From an uncultured Acetobacteraceae bacterium (GTDB taxonomy: Bacteria > Pseudomonadota > Alphaproteobacteria > Acetobacterales > Acetobacteraceae): a stretch of DNA of 56,321 nt. Shown piece after piece: positions 26,240 to 34,431 of this stretch. The notes under the pieces are model-generated. The model worked only from the letters and a program-made list of their open reading frames with translations. It was not told the DNA's origin and did no database searches. The stretch is from positions 1 through 56,321 of the forward strand of contig CAIXDS010000156.1 in assembly GCA_903918195.1 (NCBI GenBank), in the 5' to 3' direction. A program made the position numbers and the translations under genes. Position 1 is the stretch's first letter, and every line of letters begins with the position of its first letter.

Positions 26240-27388
26240 TCAGCCAGCCGCGACGGGCGAAAGTGCCCTGTCCGCGAATAACGGGCGGAGCCGGATGCCC
26301 AGCCAGCAGCCCGGGAGTGCGGCGAAAAACCACAGGAACCCGTGCAGGCTGCCCGAGGAGATGCCGCCCACCATCGCCCCGATATTGCAGCCGAAAGCCA
26401 GCCTTGCGCCGATGCCCATCAGCAATCCCCCGGCCGCGGCGCCAATCACGCCGCGCAGTGGCGGCCACGGCTGACCGCCAAACCGGCCACGCCACGCCGC
26501 GGCGCAGGTCGCGCCCAGAATAAAGCCGATATCCATCAGCGACGAATCCTGGGCGAGCAGCGATCCCGCCAAATCCTGCCGCGGTCCGTCCCACGACCAG
26601 TAGGCGTTTCCCGTGAGATCAAGGCCGAACGCACCCGCTGCTTTCGCGCCCCACAGCGTCAGCCCCGAGGTAACGCCCCAGGGCTGGCCGGAGAGCAGGA
26701 ACGCCAACGCCGCCAGCGCGCCGATCGCCACCGCCGCGCGCAGTTGCGCGGCGCTTGGCCGGGGTCCGCGGCGGAGCAACAGCGCCGCCAGCGTGCCGGC
26801 CAGCGCCAGCGTCGCCGCCAGCCCGCCCCAGGGTCCAAGTATCTCGCCGAGCCCGACCGGCGGCAGCGACGGCAACTCCAGCGCCGCCGGCAGCACCAGG
26901 CTGCCGAGCACGCCGCCGGCACAGAAGAACGGCAGCACCACCCACATCCGCCGCGACCCGCCGCCCGCCGCATACAGCGTGCCCGAGGCGCAGCCATTGC
27001 CAAGCTGCATGCCGAGGCCGAACAGCGCCGCCCCGACCACCGCCGGCGGCCCGAGCGGCTGCACATAGCCGCCATAGCCGGCGCCGAACGCCGAAACGGG
27101 AACGATCACCAGCGCTGCCACCGCAGCCACCAGCACCCCCGCCGCCAGCCCGGACCCGTCGCCGCGCGTCATCCAGGCCCGGAAGGCGGAGGCATAGCCG
27201 AAGGCGTTCGCCTGAAAGACCGCACCGAGCGCCGCCGCCACCGCCAGCAATGCCACCCTGAGCAGCGCCGCGGGAGACCAGGCGCCGTCCCGGGCCAGCG
27301 CCATGCCGGCCGCCAGCAACAGGCCCGCCGCGACCGCCAGCACCGCGAGGTCAGGAAGGTACCGCGATCGTGGCGACGGTTCGCTCAT
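26240..27388 (-). CDS. YeeE/YedE (TsuA-like) thiosulfate/sulfur transport membrane protein
   Basis: A 382-residue polytopic inner-membrane protein of the YeeE/YedE family, whose members import thiosulfate. Conserved Cys motifs recur in two halves: FGLGMQLGNGCASGTLYA and RLAFGCNIGAMVGGISSGS. About nine hydrophobic helices are visible. The ATG at 27388 overlaps the stop of the upstream exported rhodanese by four bases (ATGA), so the two are likely made as a pair. The longer frame to 27682 overlaps the rhodanese gene and was discarded. Thiosulfate uptake assisted by the rhodanese is inferred from family and context. Confidence 0.88.
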   Translation of the reverse strand: MSEPSPRSRYLPDLAVLAVAAGLLLAAGMALARDGAWSPAALLRVALLAVAAALGAVFQANAFGYASAFRAWMTRGDGSGLAAGVLVAAVAALVIVPVSAFGAGYGGYVQPLGPPAVVGAALFGLGMQLGNGCASGTLYAAGGGSRRMWVVLPFFCAGGVLGSLVLPAALELPSLPPVGLGEILGPWGGLAATLALAGTLAALLLRRGPRPSAAQLRAAVAIGALAALAFLLSGQPWGVTSGLTLWGAKAAGAFGLDLTGNAYWSWDGPRQDLAGSLLAQDSSLMDIGFILGATCAAAWRGRFGGQPWPPLRGVIGAAAGGLLMGIGARLAFGCNIGAMVGGISSGSLHGFLWFFAALPGCWLGIRLRPLFADRALSPVAAG

Positions 27389-28257
27389 TGCTCCACGGGA
27401 CGGGACGGATCGGCGGTCCATTCCGACATCGAGCCATCGTAGAGCTTCACGCCGGGCCGGCGCAGCACCTCGGACAACACGAACCAGTCGGTCGCGGACA
27501 GATAGCCGACGTTGCAATAGACGATCGCGGGCATGGTGCCGGCCGGCGCGAACAACAACGCCAGCTCGTTGCGTGACTTGAGGCGTCCGTCCGCCGTCAG
27601 CGCCGCAGCCTGATCCAGCGAGACCGCGCCGGGCAGATGCCCGCCCGCGCGCACGGCGGGCGACCTGACGGCGCCGTTCCACTGCGACATCGACCGTGCA
27701 TCCACCAGCTTCGTCCCACCGCCGGCAACCGCCGCGGCGACTTCGGGCAGCCCGGCGCGCAGCGAGTCGGTGTAATGCGCCGTGAAGACCGCCGGCTCCC
27801 GCGTCACCGGTCCGCGCTCGACCGGCTCGGTCCAGCCGCGCGCACCACCGTCCAGGATCGACACCTCGGCGTGGCCCAGCACCTTGAAGGTCCAGTACAC
27901 CCGGGCCGCGGCAGGGAAAGCGTCGGCGACGATCACCGCCTGGTCGTCATTGCCCACACCGAGCGTGCCGATGGTGGCCGCAATCCGTTCCACCGGCGGC
28001 AGCGCACCGGCCGCGCCGCCTGGTTCGGGAGCCATCCACCCGGTCGTGCTGAAATCGGCCGAAACGGCGCCCGGGATGTGGCCTTCCAGGTAGGCGGCGG
28101 CCGGACGGAGATCCAGCACCACCACATGCGGGTTATGGAGTTGCGTGGCGAGCCAACTTTCGGACACCATCGGCTCCGCGGCGCTCGCGGCGCCAGCACC
28201 GAGGATACCGGCTGCCAGACAAAGGGCGAACCGGACGTTGAGAGTCGAAACGAGCAC
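27385..28257 (-). CDS. Exported rhodanese-like sulfurtransferase
   Basis: A 290-residue protein with two rhodanese domains. It starts with a GTG at 28257; AAAGGA lies seven bases upstream. A signal peptide is seen (STLNVRFALCLAAGILGAGA, cleaved near ASA-AEP), so it acts in the periplasm. The first domain lacks a clear catalytic Cys (VLDLRPAAAYLEGHIPGAV); the second holds the loop IVYCNVGYLSATDWF with the likely sulfur-carrying Cys, and DGGARGW and YDGSMSEW are family hallmarks. It is coupled to the YeeE gene downstream. Role: thiosulfate or sulfane-sulfur transfer, substrate inferred. Confidence 0.9.
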   Translation of the reverse strand: MLVSTLNVRFALCLAAGILGAGAASAAEPMVSESWLATQLHNPHVVVLDLRPAAAYLEGHIPGAVSADFSTTGWMAPEPGGAAGALPPVERIAATIGTLGVGNDDQAVIVADAFPAAARVYWTFKVLGHAEVSILDGGARGWTEPVERGPVTREPAVFTAHYTDSLRAGLPEVAAAVAGGGTKLVDARSMSQWNGAVRSPAVRAGGHLPGAVSLDQAAALTADGRLKSRNELALLFAPAGTMPAIVYCNVGYLSATDWFVLSEVLRRPGVKLYDGSMSEWTADPSRPVEQ

Positions 28258-28622
28258 GAAAATATCCTTTCGTTGGTCAGGAGCCACCGTCAGAGAAGCT
28301 GCGCGGCCAGGCGCGTCCGTGCCATGGCAGCAACGCCGGAACCCTGGATCGATAAGCGGCACAAATGGGGCCGGGGCGTCGCAGCAATGCGGCTTTCTCG
28401 AAGCGCATGCCGATGACGATATAGGGTATCACGAACACCGTCGCCTCCGATCCGCGCCAGAGCAGGGCAATCGGGTGTAAGGAAGGCCAGGGCTCCGCCC
28501 TTAGCGGGGTCCAGGGGCAGAGCCCCTGGCCTTCCTTCACCCGATTGCCCTGGTAACGATCGGCTCCGTGTTCCCGGGTCGCGGGATTTGCGGTCCGTTC
28601 CCATCGCAAAAAGGGCCTGGCC
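28258..28622. other. Divergent intergenic region between the rhodanese and GT87-like genes
   Basis: About 365 bases with no convincing gene. It holds the long inverted repeat at 28465-28550 annotated separately. Both flanking genes read outward from this gap, so promoters for both should lie here; no strong -35/-10 pair was recognised. Confidence 0.4.
28465..28550. repeat. Paired inverted copies of the dispersed GC-rich repeat (large hairpin)
   Basis: Left arm 28465-28495 and right arm 28520-28550 are reverse complements over about 30 positions with one insertion in each. They include GGGCAATCGGGTG beyond the shared core AAGGAAGGCCAGGG, and are separated by 24 bases that include GGGGTCCAGGGG. 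The same core occurs once at 126, 6670 and 56265. A BIME- or MITE-like palindromic unit is likely. Confidence 0.65.
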
Positions 28623-29822
28623 GTGTGTGCGCAGTGGATGAGGACGGTGTCGCGGGCTGACTGGCTGAATCGCCAGCGCATCCTCGCCTGGAGCGGCATC
28701 CTGCTGATCGCCGAGGTGCTGTTCCTCGGCTTCATGGTGCTATGGCACCATGGCGTATTCATTCCGATCAATCCGCCGACCTCAACCGACTTCGTCAGTT
28801 TCTACGCCGCCGGCAGGCTCGCGCTGGCCGGCACGCCGGCGCTCGCCTACGATCAGGCGGCGCATGCGGCAGCCGAAATCGCGGCAACCGCGCCTGGCAT
28901 TCCGTACCAGTTTTTCTTCTATCCGCCGGTCTACCTGTTGCTGTGCGCACCGCTGGCGTTGCTGCCGTACATGGTCGGGTTCGTGCTGTTCGAGACCACC
29001 ACCCTCGCGGCGTGGCTGCTGGTGATGCGTCGCATCATGCGGGCCCAGGGCTGGGCCTGGTGCGTGCCGGTACTGGCATACCCGGCGGTGTTCTGGACCC
29101 TCGGGCTCGGGCAGAATTCGTTTCTCACCGCGGCGCTGCTGGGGGCGATAACCCTGCTCGTGGACGAACGGCCAGTCGCGGCCGGCGTGGTCCTGGGCAT
29201 GCTGTGCTACAAGCCGCATCTGGCACTGCTGGCCCCGGTGGCGCTCGCCGCCGGCGGGCGCTGGCGGAGTTTCGCCGCCGCGGCCGCAACGGCAGCTTCG
29301 TTGGTCGGGCTGTCGGTCCTGCTGTTCGGCACCGACACCTGGCGCGACTATCTGACGGCGGTGGCCGGATCGCCGGCGGTCTACGAAACCGGCCGGATTG
29401 ATCTGGCCGGCTTCATCACGCCGTACGGGGCGGCGCGTGTGCTGGGCGCCGATGCCGGCGCGGCCCGGCTGCTGCAGGCTGCGGTCTCGGTACTGGTGGC
29501 GATGACGGTCGGCTGGATCTGGTGGCGCGATCCGGGCCCGGCGGAACGGTCGGCGGCATTGGCGGCCGGCATTCTCCTCAGCGTCCCGTTGGCGCTGGTG
29601 TACGATCTGCTGCTGATCACCGTGGCGATCGGCTGGCTGGTCCGCGCCGGCCGCACCAGCGGCTTCCTGGCCTGGGAAAAGCTGACGCTGTTTGTCTGCT
29701 TCGTGGTGCCGCTGGTGGCGCGCCACCTCGGCCAGACGACGCATATTCCGCTCGGGCCGGTGGCGCCCGCCGCGGTGCTGGCGTTGTGCGTGGCGCGCAC
29801 GTGGCGCTCGCCGTCGCGGTAG
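28623..29822 (+). CDS. GT87-like (DUF2029) integral membrane protein
   Basis: A 399-residue polytopic protein resembling the GT87/DUF2029 polyprenol-phosphate mannosyltransferase group. Signature elements: FVSFYAAGRLALAGTPALAYD early, FFYPPVYLLLCAPLALLPYM, and about ten hydrophobic segments. An acidic residue in TSTDF just after the first TM is a candidate catalytic position. GTG 28623 was chosen because AAGGG lies seven bases upstream; ATG 28638 is the alternative. If correct it would use a lipid-linked sugar on the periplasmic side; the substrate is unknown. The gene is isolated between an inverted repeat and the convergent tad locus. Confidence 0.8.
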   Translation: MCAQWMRTVSRADWLNRQRILAWSGILLIAEVLFLGFMVLWHHGVFIPINPPTSTDFVSFYAAGRLALAGTPALAYDQAAHAAAEIAATAPGIPYQFFFYPPVYLLLCAPLALLPYMVGFVLFETTTLAAWLLVMRRIMRAQGWAWCVPVLAYPAVFWTLGLGQNSFLTAALLGAITLLVDERPVAAGVVLGMLCYKPHLALLAPVALAAGGRWRSFAAAAATAASLVGLSVLLFGTDTWRDYLTAVAGSPAVYETGRIDLAGFITPYGAARVLGADAGAARLLQAAVSVLVAMTVGWIWWRDPGPAERSAALAAGILLSVPLALVYDLLLITVAIGWLVRAGRTSGFLAWEKLTLFVCFVVPLVARHLGQTTHIPLGPVAPAAVLALCVARTWRSPSR

Positions 29823-29894
29823 ACAGCGGGCCGGCCGTCAGTGGCAGCAGGTGACGTCCCATCCCATGTCGTACCGTATCGGCACAGGAATGGC

Positions 29895-30668
29895 CTATCC
29901 GTCACGTCGGCGGATGGCAATCGACGGCGTGATCACTCTGGGCAGACCCGGAACGACAGGCCCCACCCGAATAGCGCTGACCGGACGGGGGGGTGGCAGT
30001 GCCACGTTTGCCATTCCTGCCACCCAGATGCGTATGCCCAAGGTCCCGCGGACAGGCCCCGACGATGATGGCCTGAGGTGCGGGGGCGAATCGGCGATGC
30101 CGCGCCAGGTCGCCAACACCGCTTCCCGATACGGCTCGCCACGCCAGGGGGTGGCTGAGTGGTAATACGCAACCGCGGTCTCCCAACTTCCCTGGCGGTC
30201 GTGCAACGCGGTCAGGAACCGCGCCGCATAGGCGGCGTTGGCGGCGGGGTCGAACGCCTCCTCCAGCGAGGCGAACGCTTCCGGGTGATACATCAGGTTG
30301 ATCTGGAAACAACCAACGTCGATCGAACGGCTTCCCGCAAGCTGGGCCGCGGCCACATACGCAACGGCATCGTCGCGTGATTCGAAAATGTGGTCTTCGC
30401 CTTCGCGGTTCACCGCCCAGGGCCACGGCAGCACGCCGCCGGTCTGCGGATCGACCCGGCCACTCTCGCGCTTGCCAATCGCCAGCAGCAGCCCCTCCGG
30501 AATGCCCGCGGCTCGTTCGGCCAACGCGGCCTGGTCACGACACGTCTCGCCGGGACCGGCAGAGGCATGGCCGGCATAGGCCGCGAACAGCGCGAAACCG
30601 AGCAGCATGGCCTTGGCACCCGCAGCGCCGGCGGGGCGTCCGACGGCAAAAAGCGACGGTCGCTTCAC
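29895..30668 (-). CDS. Lytic transglycosylase (SLT domain) at the end of the tad locus
   Basis: A 257-residue exported SLT-family protein. A hydrophobic signal segment lies at about residues 20-37 (AMLLGFALFAAYAGHASA). The SLT domain follows: LLLAIGKRESGRVDP with the catalytic Glu, SIDVGCFQINLMYHP, and AAYAARFLTALHDRQGSWE with YHSATP. The start GTG at 30668 overlaps the tadG stop by four bases (GTGA), so it is probably translationally coupled. The C-terminal 60 residues are Pro/Arg-rich. Likely role: local opening of peptidoglycan for pilus assembly; inferred from position. Confidence 0.85.
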   Translation of the reverse strand: MKRPSLFAVGRPAGAAGAKAMLLGFALFAAYAGHASAGPGETCRDQAALAERAAGIPEGLLLAIGKRESGRVDPQTGGVLPWPWAVNREGEDHIFESRDDAVAYVAAAQLAGSRSIDVGCFQINLMYHPEAFASLEEAFDPAANAAYAARFLTALHDRQGSWETAVAYYHSATPWRGEPYREAVLATWRGIADSPPHLRPSSSGPVRGTLGIRIWVAGMANVALPPPRPVSAIRVGPVVPGLPRVITPSIAIRRRDG

Positions 30669-32239
30669 TGTGTCAGCCGCGCAGGAATCTTTAGCGCCAT
30701 CTTCAGAAAAGTCTGCAACGCCGCCTGGATCGAAACGCTGTCGCTGGCGGAAATGTAGTTGGAAGGGGATGACGCACAAGCCTGAAGGTTGTACGTCGTT
30801 GAGGTCGAATCCGTGCCTTCTACAATATCGACCATGTTGGCGAGGTAGAACGCATTCATCAGCGGGTAATAAGGCGTATAAAGCACATAAACCGTGTAGC
30901 CCATGTTTTTGAACGTATCACAATAGCTTGGTGGAAAGGCCCCGAGTATTCGCGACCTTCCGCTATCGTAATCGTCAACGCCATCGGTCACCAGTATCAG
31001 AACCTTGAGCGGCGCGGACGCGGTCGTGCCGTCGCCGGCTGCGGTCAATTGCTGCGCGAGGGCGTTCATGACGGCCGGGAAATCGGTGTTGGGGGTGTCG
31101 CCCCCCGGGTAGGGTTGGATGCCGGTATCCTGCCCGTTCGCCACGGTGGGTGGTCCGCCGACGGCGGCGATCGCGGCTGCCCAGTTGTTGGCGGCCACGC
31201 CGCTCGCCGGATACACCTGGGTGAGCGCGGTATCGAATGTGAAGATGCCGACATTCAGGTTGTTGATGGCCGGCACGTTGTCCGCTTCCATGGTGGTGAT
31301 CAACTGGTTCACAGCGGCCTTGATCAGGTCGAAGCGCAGGGTGATCTGGTTGCTTTGGCCGATCGTGCTTCTTGCCACCGCGTAATAGTCGCTGCCGGTT
31401 CCGGCCGGCTTGCTGGTGTCGAAATGGCAGGCGAACCCGCAGGGGGCACCGGCCAGCGGGTATTTTGAGTTGACCTGTTTCAAATAGCCCTGGCAGCTCG
31501 GCCCTTGCGAACTCGAGGTCGGATTGAACGTCGAGAATGTATAAGGGGAACTGGCGGGAATCGGGCAGGTCAGCGATCCGTCATAGGACTGACCACTGGA
31601 GCTGCATTGATAGGCGTTGTAGGGCTGGCCGGAAGCCGGCGAAACCTGGTTCCATGCGCCACTTACCCAATAATACGCGCCGGATGCCGAGCAGGGAGTC
31701 AATTGCTGCATGGTCTGGATGTCGCTGTCCGTCGCCGCGATTTCCATCGAACCCGAATTATCCAACAGAATCTCGACGTCAAGGTACGGCGCGCCGACCT
31801 GGATGGTCGCCGATGCGGTACCTGATATCGTGAAGGTCGACACGCCGAGCAGCGATCCAAGAAACGTATGATAGGCGACCGACCAGGTCGCCTGCCCGAT
31901 GATTTTGGCACCGGAGCGAGTCACGGCAATGGTGTAGACGGGCGTGCCGGCCGAGGCGACGTGCCCGGCCTGGGCCGCGAAGCGCACCTGGCCTGCTGTC
32001 TGCCCATCGGTAAGATAATTCGGGTCGGTGGTGATGGCATTGGCGGCCGTCGTGACGGCGGTGAGCACGGCTGCATCCGCCGCAAGGTCAAGCTGCGTCT
32101 TCACCACCACGGCGCTGCCGAAATCGATTGCCACCGCGATGATCGCCATCATCGGCACAAGCGCCACCGCGAATATCATCGCCGTGGCACCGCCGCGGTC
32201 ACGCCTGCAACGCCGAAGCAGGGAGGATCGCATCGCCAT
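30665..32239 (-). CDS. tadG: TadG-like pilus-locus protein with vWA domain
   Basis: A 524-residue protein with an N-terminal TM typical of TadE/F/G (GGATAMIFAVALVPMMAIIA) and a downstream von Willebrand factor A domain with MIDAS motif DVEILLDNSGSM. Further blocks are LKVLILVTDGVDDYDSGRS and a Cys-containing insert (CQGYLKQVNSKYPLAGAPCG). TadG is known as a minor pilus-associated component of Flp pili. ATG 32239 was chosen; 32233 is equally possible. It follows the second TadE-like gene by 22 bases. Confidence 0.85.
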   Translation of the reverse strand: MAMRSSLLRRCRRDRGGATAMIFAVALVPMMAIIAVAIDFGSAVVVKTQLDLAADAAVLTAVTTAANAITTDPNYLTDGQTAGQVRFAAQAGHVASAGTPVYTIAVTRSGAKIIGQATWSVAYHTFLGSLLGVSTFTISGTASATIQVGAPYLDVEILLDNSGSMEIAATDSDIQTMQQLTPCSASGAYYWVSGAWNQVSPASGQPYNAYQCSSSGQSYDGSLTCPIPASSPYTFSTFNPTSSSQGPSCQGYLKQVNSKYPLAGAPCGFACHFDTSKPAGTGSDYYAVARSTIGQSNQITLRFDLIKAAVNQLITTMEADNVPAINNLNVGIFTFDTALTQVYPASGVAANNWAAAIAAVGGPPTVANGQDTGIQPYPGGDTPNTDFPAVMNALAQQLTAAGDGTTASAPLKVLILVTDGVDDYDSGRSRILGAFPPSYCDTFKNMGYTVYVLYTPYYPLMNAFYLANMVDIVEGTDSTSTTYNLQACASSPSNYISASDSVSIQAALQTFLKMALKIPARLTQ

Positions 32240-32261
32240 TCGCTGGTATCGCTGCACGGGC

Positions 32262-33029
32262 TTAATTCGTGGTGGCGGCGGGGTAGCCGGAGCAAAGCGT
32301 GGTGGCGTCGGGCGCCCCGGCAAAATAGTACTTGATCCAGTTGCTCGTGAGGCCGGTGCGCGGTGGAAAATAGGCCGACCGCGTCATGGTGACGTTGGCG
32401 GTGACGAACGTCAGAAACAGCGGCCGGAACGTGTAGTTAACATCGACGACGAGCAGCGGCGCGGCAGTGTAGACGTCGGCGGGCAGCGTGGTGGATGACG
32501 GGCTCGTCGCATCGCTCACCTCGATAAGCGCGGAGGTGCCTGGCGGTGAGTCGCATGGCCGCCGGGGGCTCGTCGCCGCCGAGCCCTGATAGACGCCGCT
32601 CCAGGCGACATGGGCTGTATAGGTGCAGGCGGCGGTACAGGTTGAACTGGTGTTCGTCATGACAACCGAACTGATGGTCACGCCGAACGCCGGCGGGGAC
32701 GCCGACATCGTGTCCGGCAAATAGGCGTAGACCGCCGACGACGCCGTCACCGCTTGGTTCAGGTTCAGCGTGTTCGTGTTGGCCGCAGCCGCGGCATACG
32801 CGGTGGCGATCTGATCGATTGATTGCGCCGCCATGTTGACGCGCTGCCAGGCGATGAACCCGGTGGTGAGATCGTAAAGGCCGGCCAGGATGATGAGGAG
32901 GACCGGGGCGATGAAGGCGAACTCGAGCGCCGCGAGTCCGTCGCGCGACCGCCACAGCAAGCTGCCGCGCCGCCGCGTCGGGCGACTGCCTGGGGCCGGC
33001 CGGCTGTCGCGTCCGACATGGCATGGCAT
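32262..33029 (-). CDS. TadE-like pseudopilin (second copy)
   Basis: A 255-residue protein with the TadE signature DGLAALEFAFIAPVLLIILA near residue 30. This is a prepilin-like segment with Glu five residues into the hydrophobic stretch, processed by the CpaA-type peptidase in relatives. The rest is a Thr/Ser-rich extracytoplasmic domain with several Cys (STCTAACTYTAHVAW). It is longer than usual TadE/TadF (about 150-200 residues). AGAGG lies five bases before the ATG at 33029. It starts 8 bases after the first TadE gene. Confidence 0.8.
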   Translation of the reverse strand: MPCHVGRDSRPAPGSRPTRRRGSLLWRSRDGLAALEFAFIAPVLLIILAGLYDLTTGFIAWQRVNMAAQSIDQIATAYAAAAANTNTLNLNQAVTASSAVYAYLPDTMSASPPAFGVTISSVVMTNTSSTCTAACTYTAHVAWSGVYQGSAATSPRRPCDSPPGTSALIEVSDATSPSSTTLPADVYTAAPLLVVDVNYTFRPLFLTFVTANVTMTRSAYFPPRTGLTSNWIKYYFAGAPDATTLCSGYPAATTN

Positions 33030-33037
33030 CGGCGCCT

Positions 33038-33502
33038 CTAGAATTCGTTGCGATAAGCTGCGGTGCCAACCAGCGTCGTCACGTTCACCGGCCAGGTCGG
33101 GAGGCCGGGCGTGTAGTAGACCTGCAGCAGCATGAGGTTGCCGCTCACGCCGGGGTTGACCGTGGTGGTACGCGATGGGGCGACCGGAACGGTGGCTGCC
33201 TGGAAGCTCGCAACCGGCTGGAGGGTGATCACCACGTTGGCGCAGCTCAGAAACACGCTCAGGAACGGGCAGAAGACGACGGATTGGAATCCGCTCTGGC
33301 TGGTGTTCGAGACCGTCAGCTGCCCGGTCTGCAACTGCCGCGCCGCTACCTTGGCGGCGTAGTCGAGCGCCGTCTGCGCATAAAGCAGGAACCCCAATTG
33401 GAACACCACCATGAGGAGGCCCAAAAAGGACGCTCCGATCAGGGCGAACTCAAGCGCGACGGTCCCCGCATTCTCCCTGCGCCGGTGCACCGGTATGGTC
33501 AT
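33038..33502 (-). CDS. tadE: TadE-like pseudopilin
   Basis: A 154-residue minor pilin-like protein. The processing and hydrophobic region is NAGTVALEFALIGASFLGLL, with TALDYAAKVAARQLQTGQ following. The ATG at 33502 overlaps the TadC stop by four bases, so translational coupling is expected. The extracytoplasmic part contains two Cys (FCPFLSVFLSCAN), which may form a disulfide. Confidence 0.85.
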   Translation of the reverse strand: MTIPVHRRRENAGTVALEFALIGASFLGLLMVVFQLGFLLYAQTALDYAAKVAARQLQTGQLTVSNTSQSGFQSVVFCPFLSVFLSCANVVITLQPVASFQAATVPVAPSRTTTVNPGVSGNLMLLQVYYTPGLPTWPVNVTTLVGTAAYRNEF

Positions 33503-34431
33503 TGGCCCGTCGTCGCTTGCATCACCCTGACCGCCGCGGGGCCTGCGACCACGACGAAGATACAAGGCAGGATGAACAGGATCATCGGAATGGTCAGCAG
33601 CACGGGAATCTTCGCGGCACGCGCCTCAAAACGCGTCAGCATTGTCTGCCGTATTTCCGCGCCCAGGATCCGCAGCGCCTGCGTCAGCGGCGTGCCGTAT
33701 TTCAGGCTCTGCGCGAGCGTGCCGCCCAGCCGGGCCATGGACTCGAGTCCGGTTCGCAGGCCCATGTTCACCAAGGCCTGGCGCCGGTCGGCCAGGATTT
33801 TCATTTCGTTGGCCGTGATGGACAATTCGTTGGCGGTCGCCCGGGCACCTTCGCGCCCTTCCTCGGCAACCCGCTCCAACCCCGCTTCGAGCGCGAGACC
33901 GGCCTCGGCACAGATGATGAGCAGGTCGAGCGCCGCCGGCAAACCGATCTCCACCTCCTTGAGGTATTGCTTGCGCAGGTGGCGTGCCACGAGATCGGGC
34001 GCCATCAGCCCGACCACCGCGCTGGTCACCACAACCAGCAGGACCTGGACGTGCAGACCGGTGATGCGCAGCATGATCCACGTCAGCAACGGCAAGCCTG
34101 CGAAGAGAACCAGCTTTGCCCCGACGAACAGAGACAGCACGGAACTGGCCCGCTGTCCGGCGGCCGCCATCGTCTGCTCGAGATCGTCGATCGCCTTGCG
34201 CGACAGCAGGCCGCTGCCCAGCACGGCACGACCGACGGCGCTGAGCAGACGCCTCCATGCGGCGGCCGGGCTGGATAGGACGGGCTCGCCCGGCCCGGCC
34301 CCCGTGAGGACCGAGCGGATGCGCGACTCCGCCCGTGCGTTGCGTTCTGCCGCCAGCAACAGCAGCACGCCCCCGATCGCACAGAATAGCGACAGGGCGA
34401 GCCCCACTTGCCAGCCGGGCAGGTCGCTCAC
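33499..34431 (-). CDS. tadC: TadC-like inner-membrane platform protein
   Basis: A 310-residue type II secretion F-domain protein of the Tad platform. A TM near the start (VGLALSLFCAIGGVLLLLAA), two in the middle (LVLFAGLPLLTWIMLRITGL and VLLVVVTSAVVGLMAPDLVA) and one near the end (IPVLLTIPMILFILPCIFVV) are visible; the cytoplasmic part has LLIICAEAGLALEAGLERVA. The GTG start at 34431 overlaps the tadB stop (GTGA). It partners with TadB to form the pilus assembly platform. Confidence 0.88.
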   Translation of the reverse strand: MSDLPGWQVGLALSLFCAIGGVLLLLAAERNARAESRIRSVLTGAGPGEPVLSSPAAAWRRLLSAVGRAVLGSGLLSRKAIDDLEQTMAAAGQRASSVLSLFVGAKLVLFAGLPLLTWIMLRITGLHVQVLLVVVTSAVVGLMAPDLVARHLRKQYLKEVEIGLPAALDLLIICAEAGLALEAGLERVAEEGREGARATANELSITANEMKILADRRQALVNMGLRTGLESMARLGGTLAQSLKYGTPLTQALRILGAEIRQTMLTRFEARAAKIPVLLTIPMILFILPCIFVVVAGPAAVRVMQATTGQ

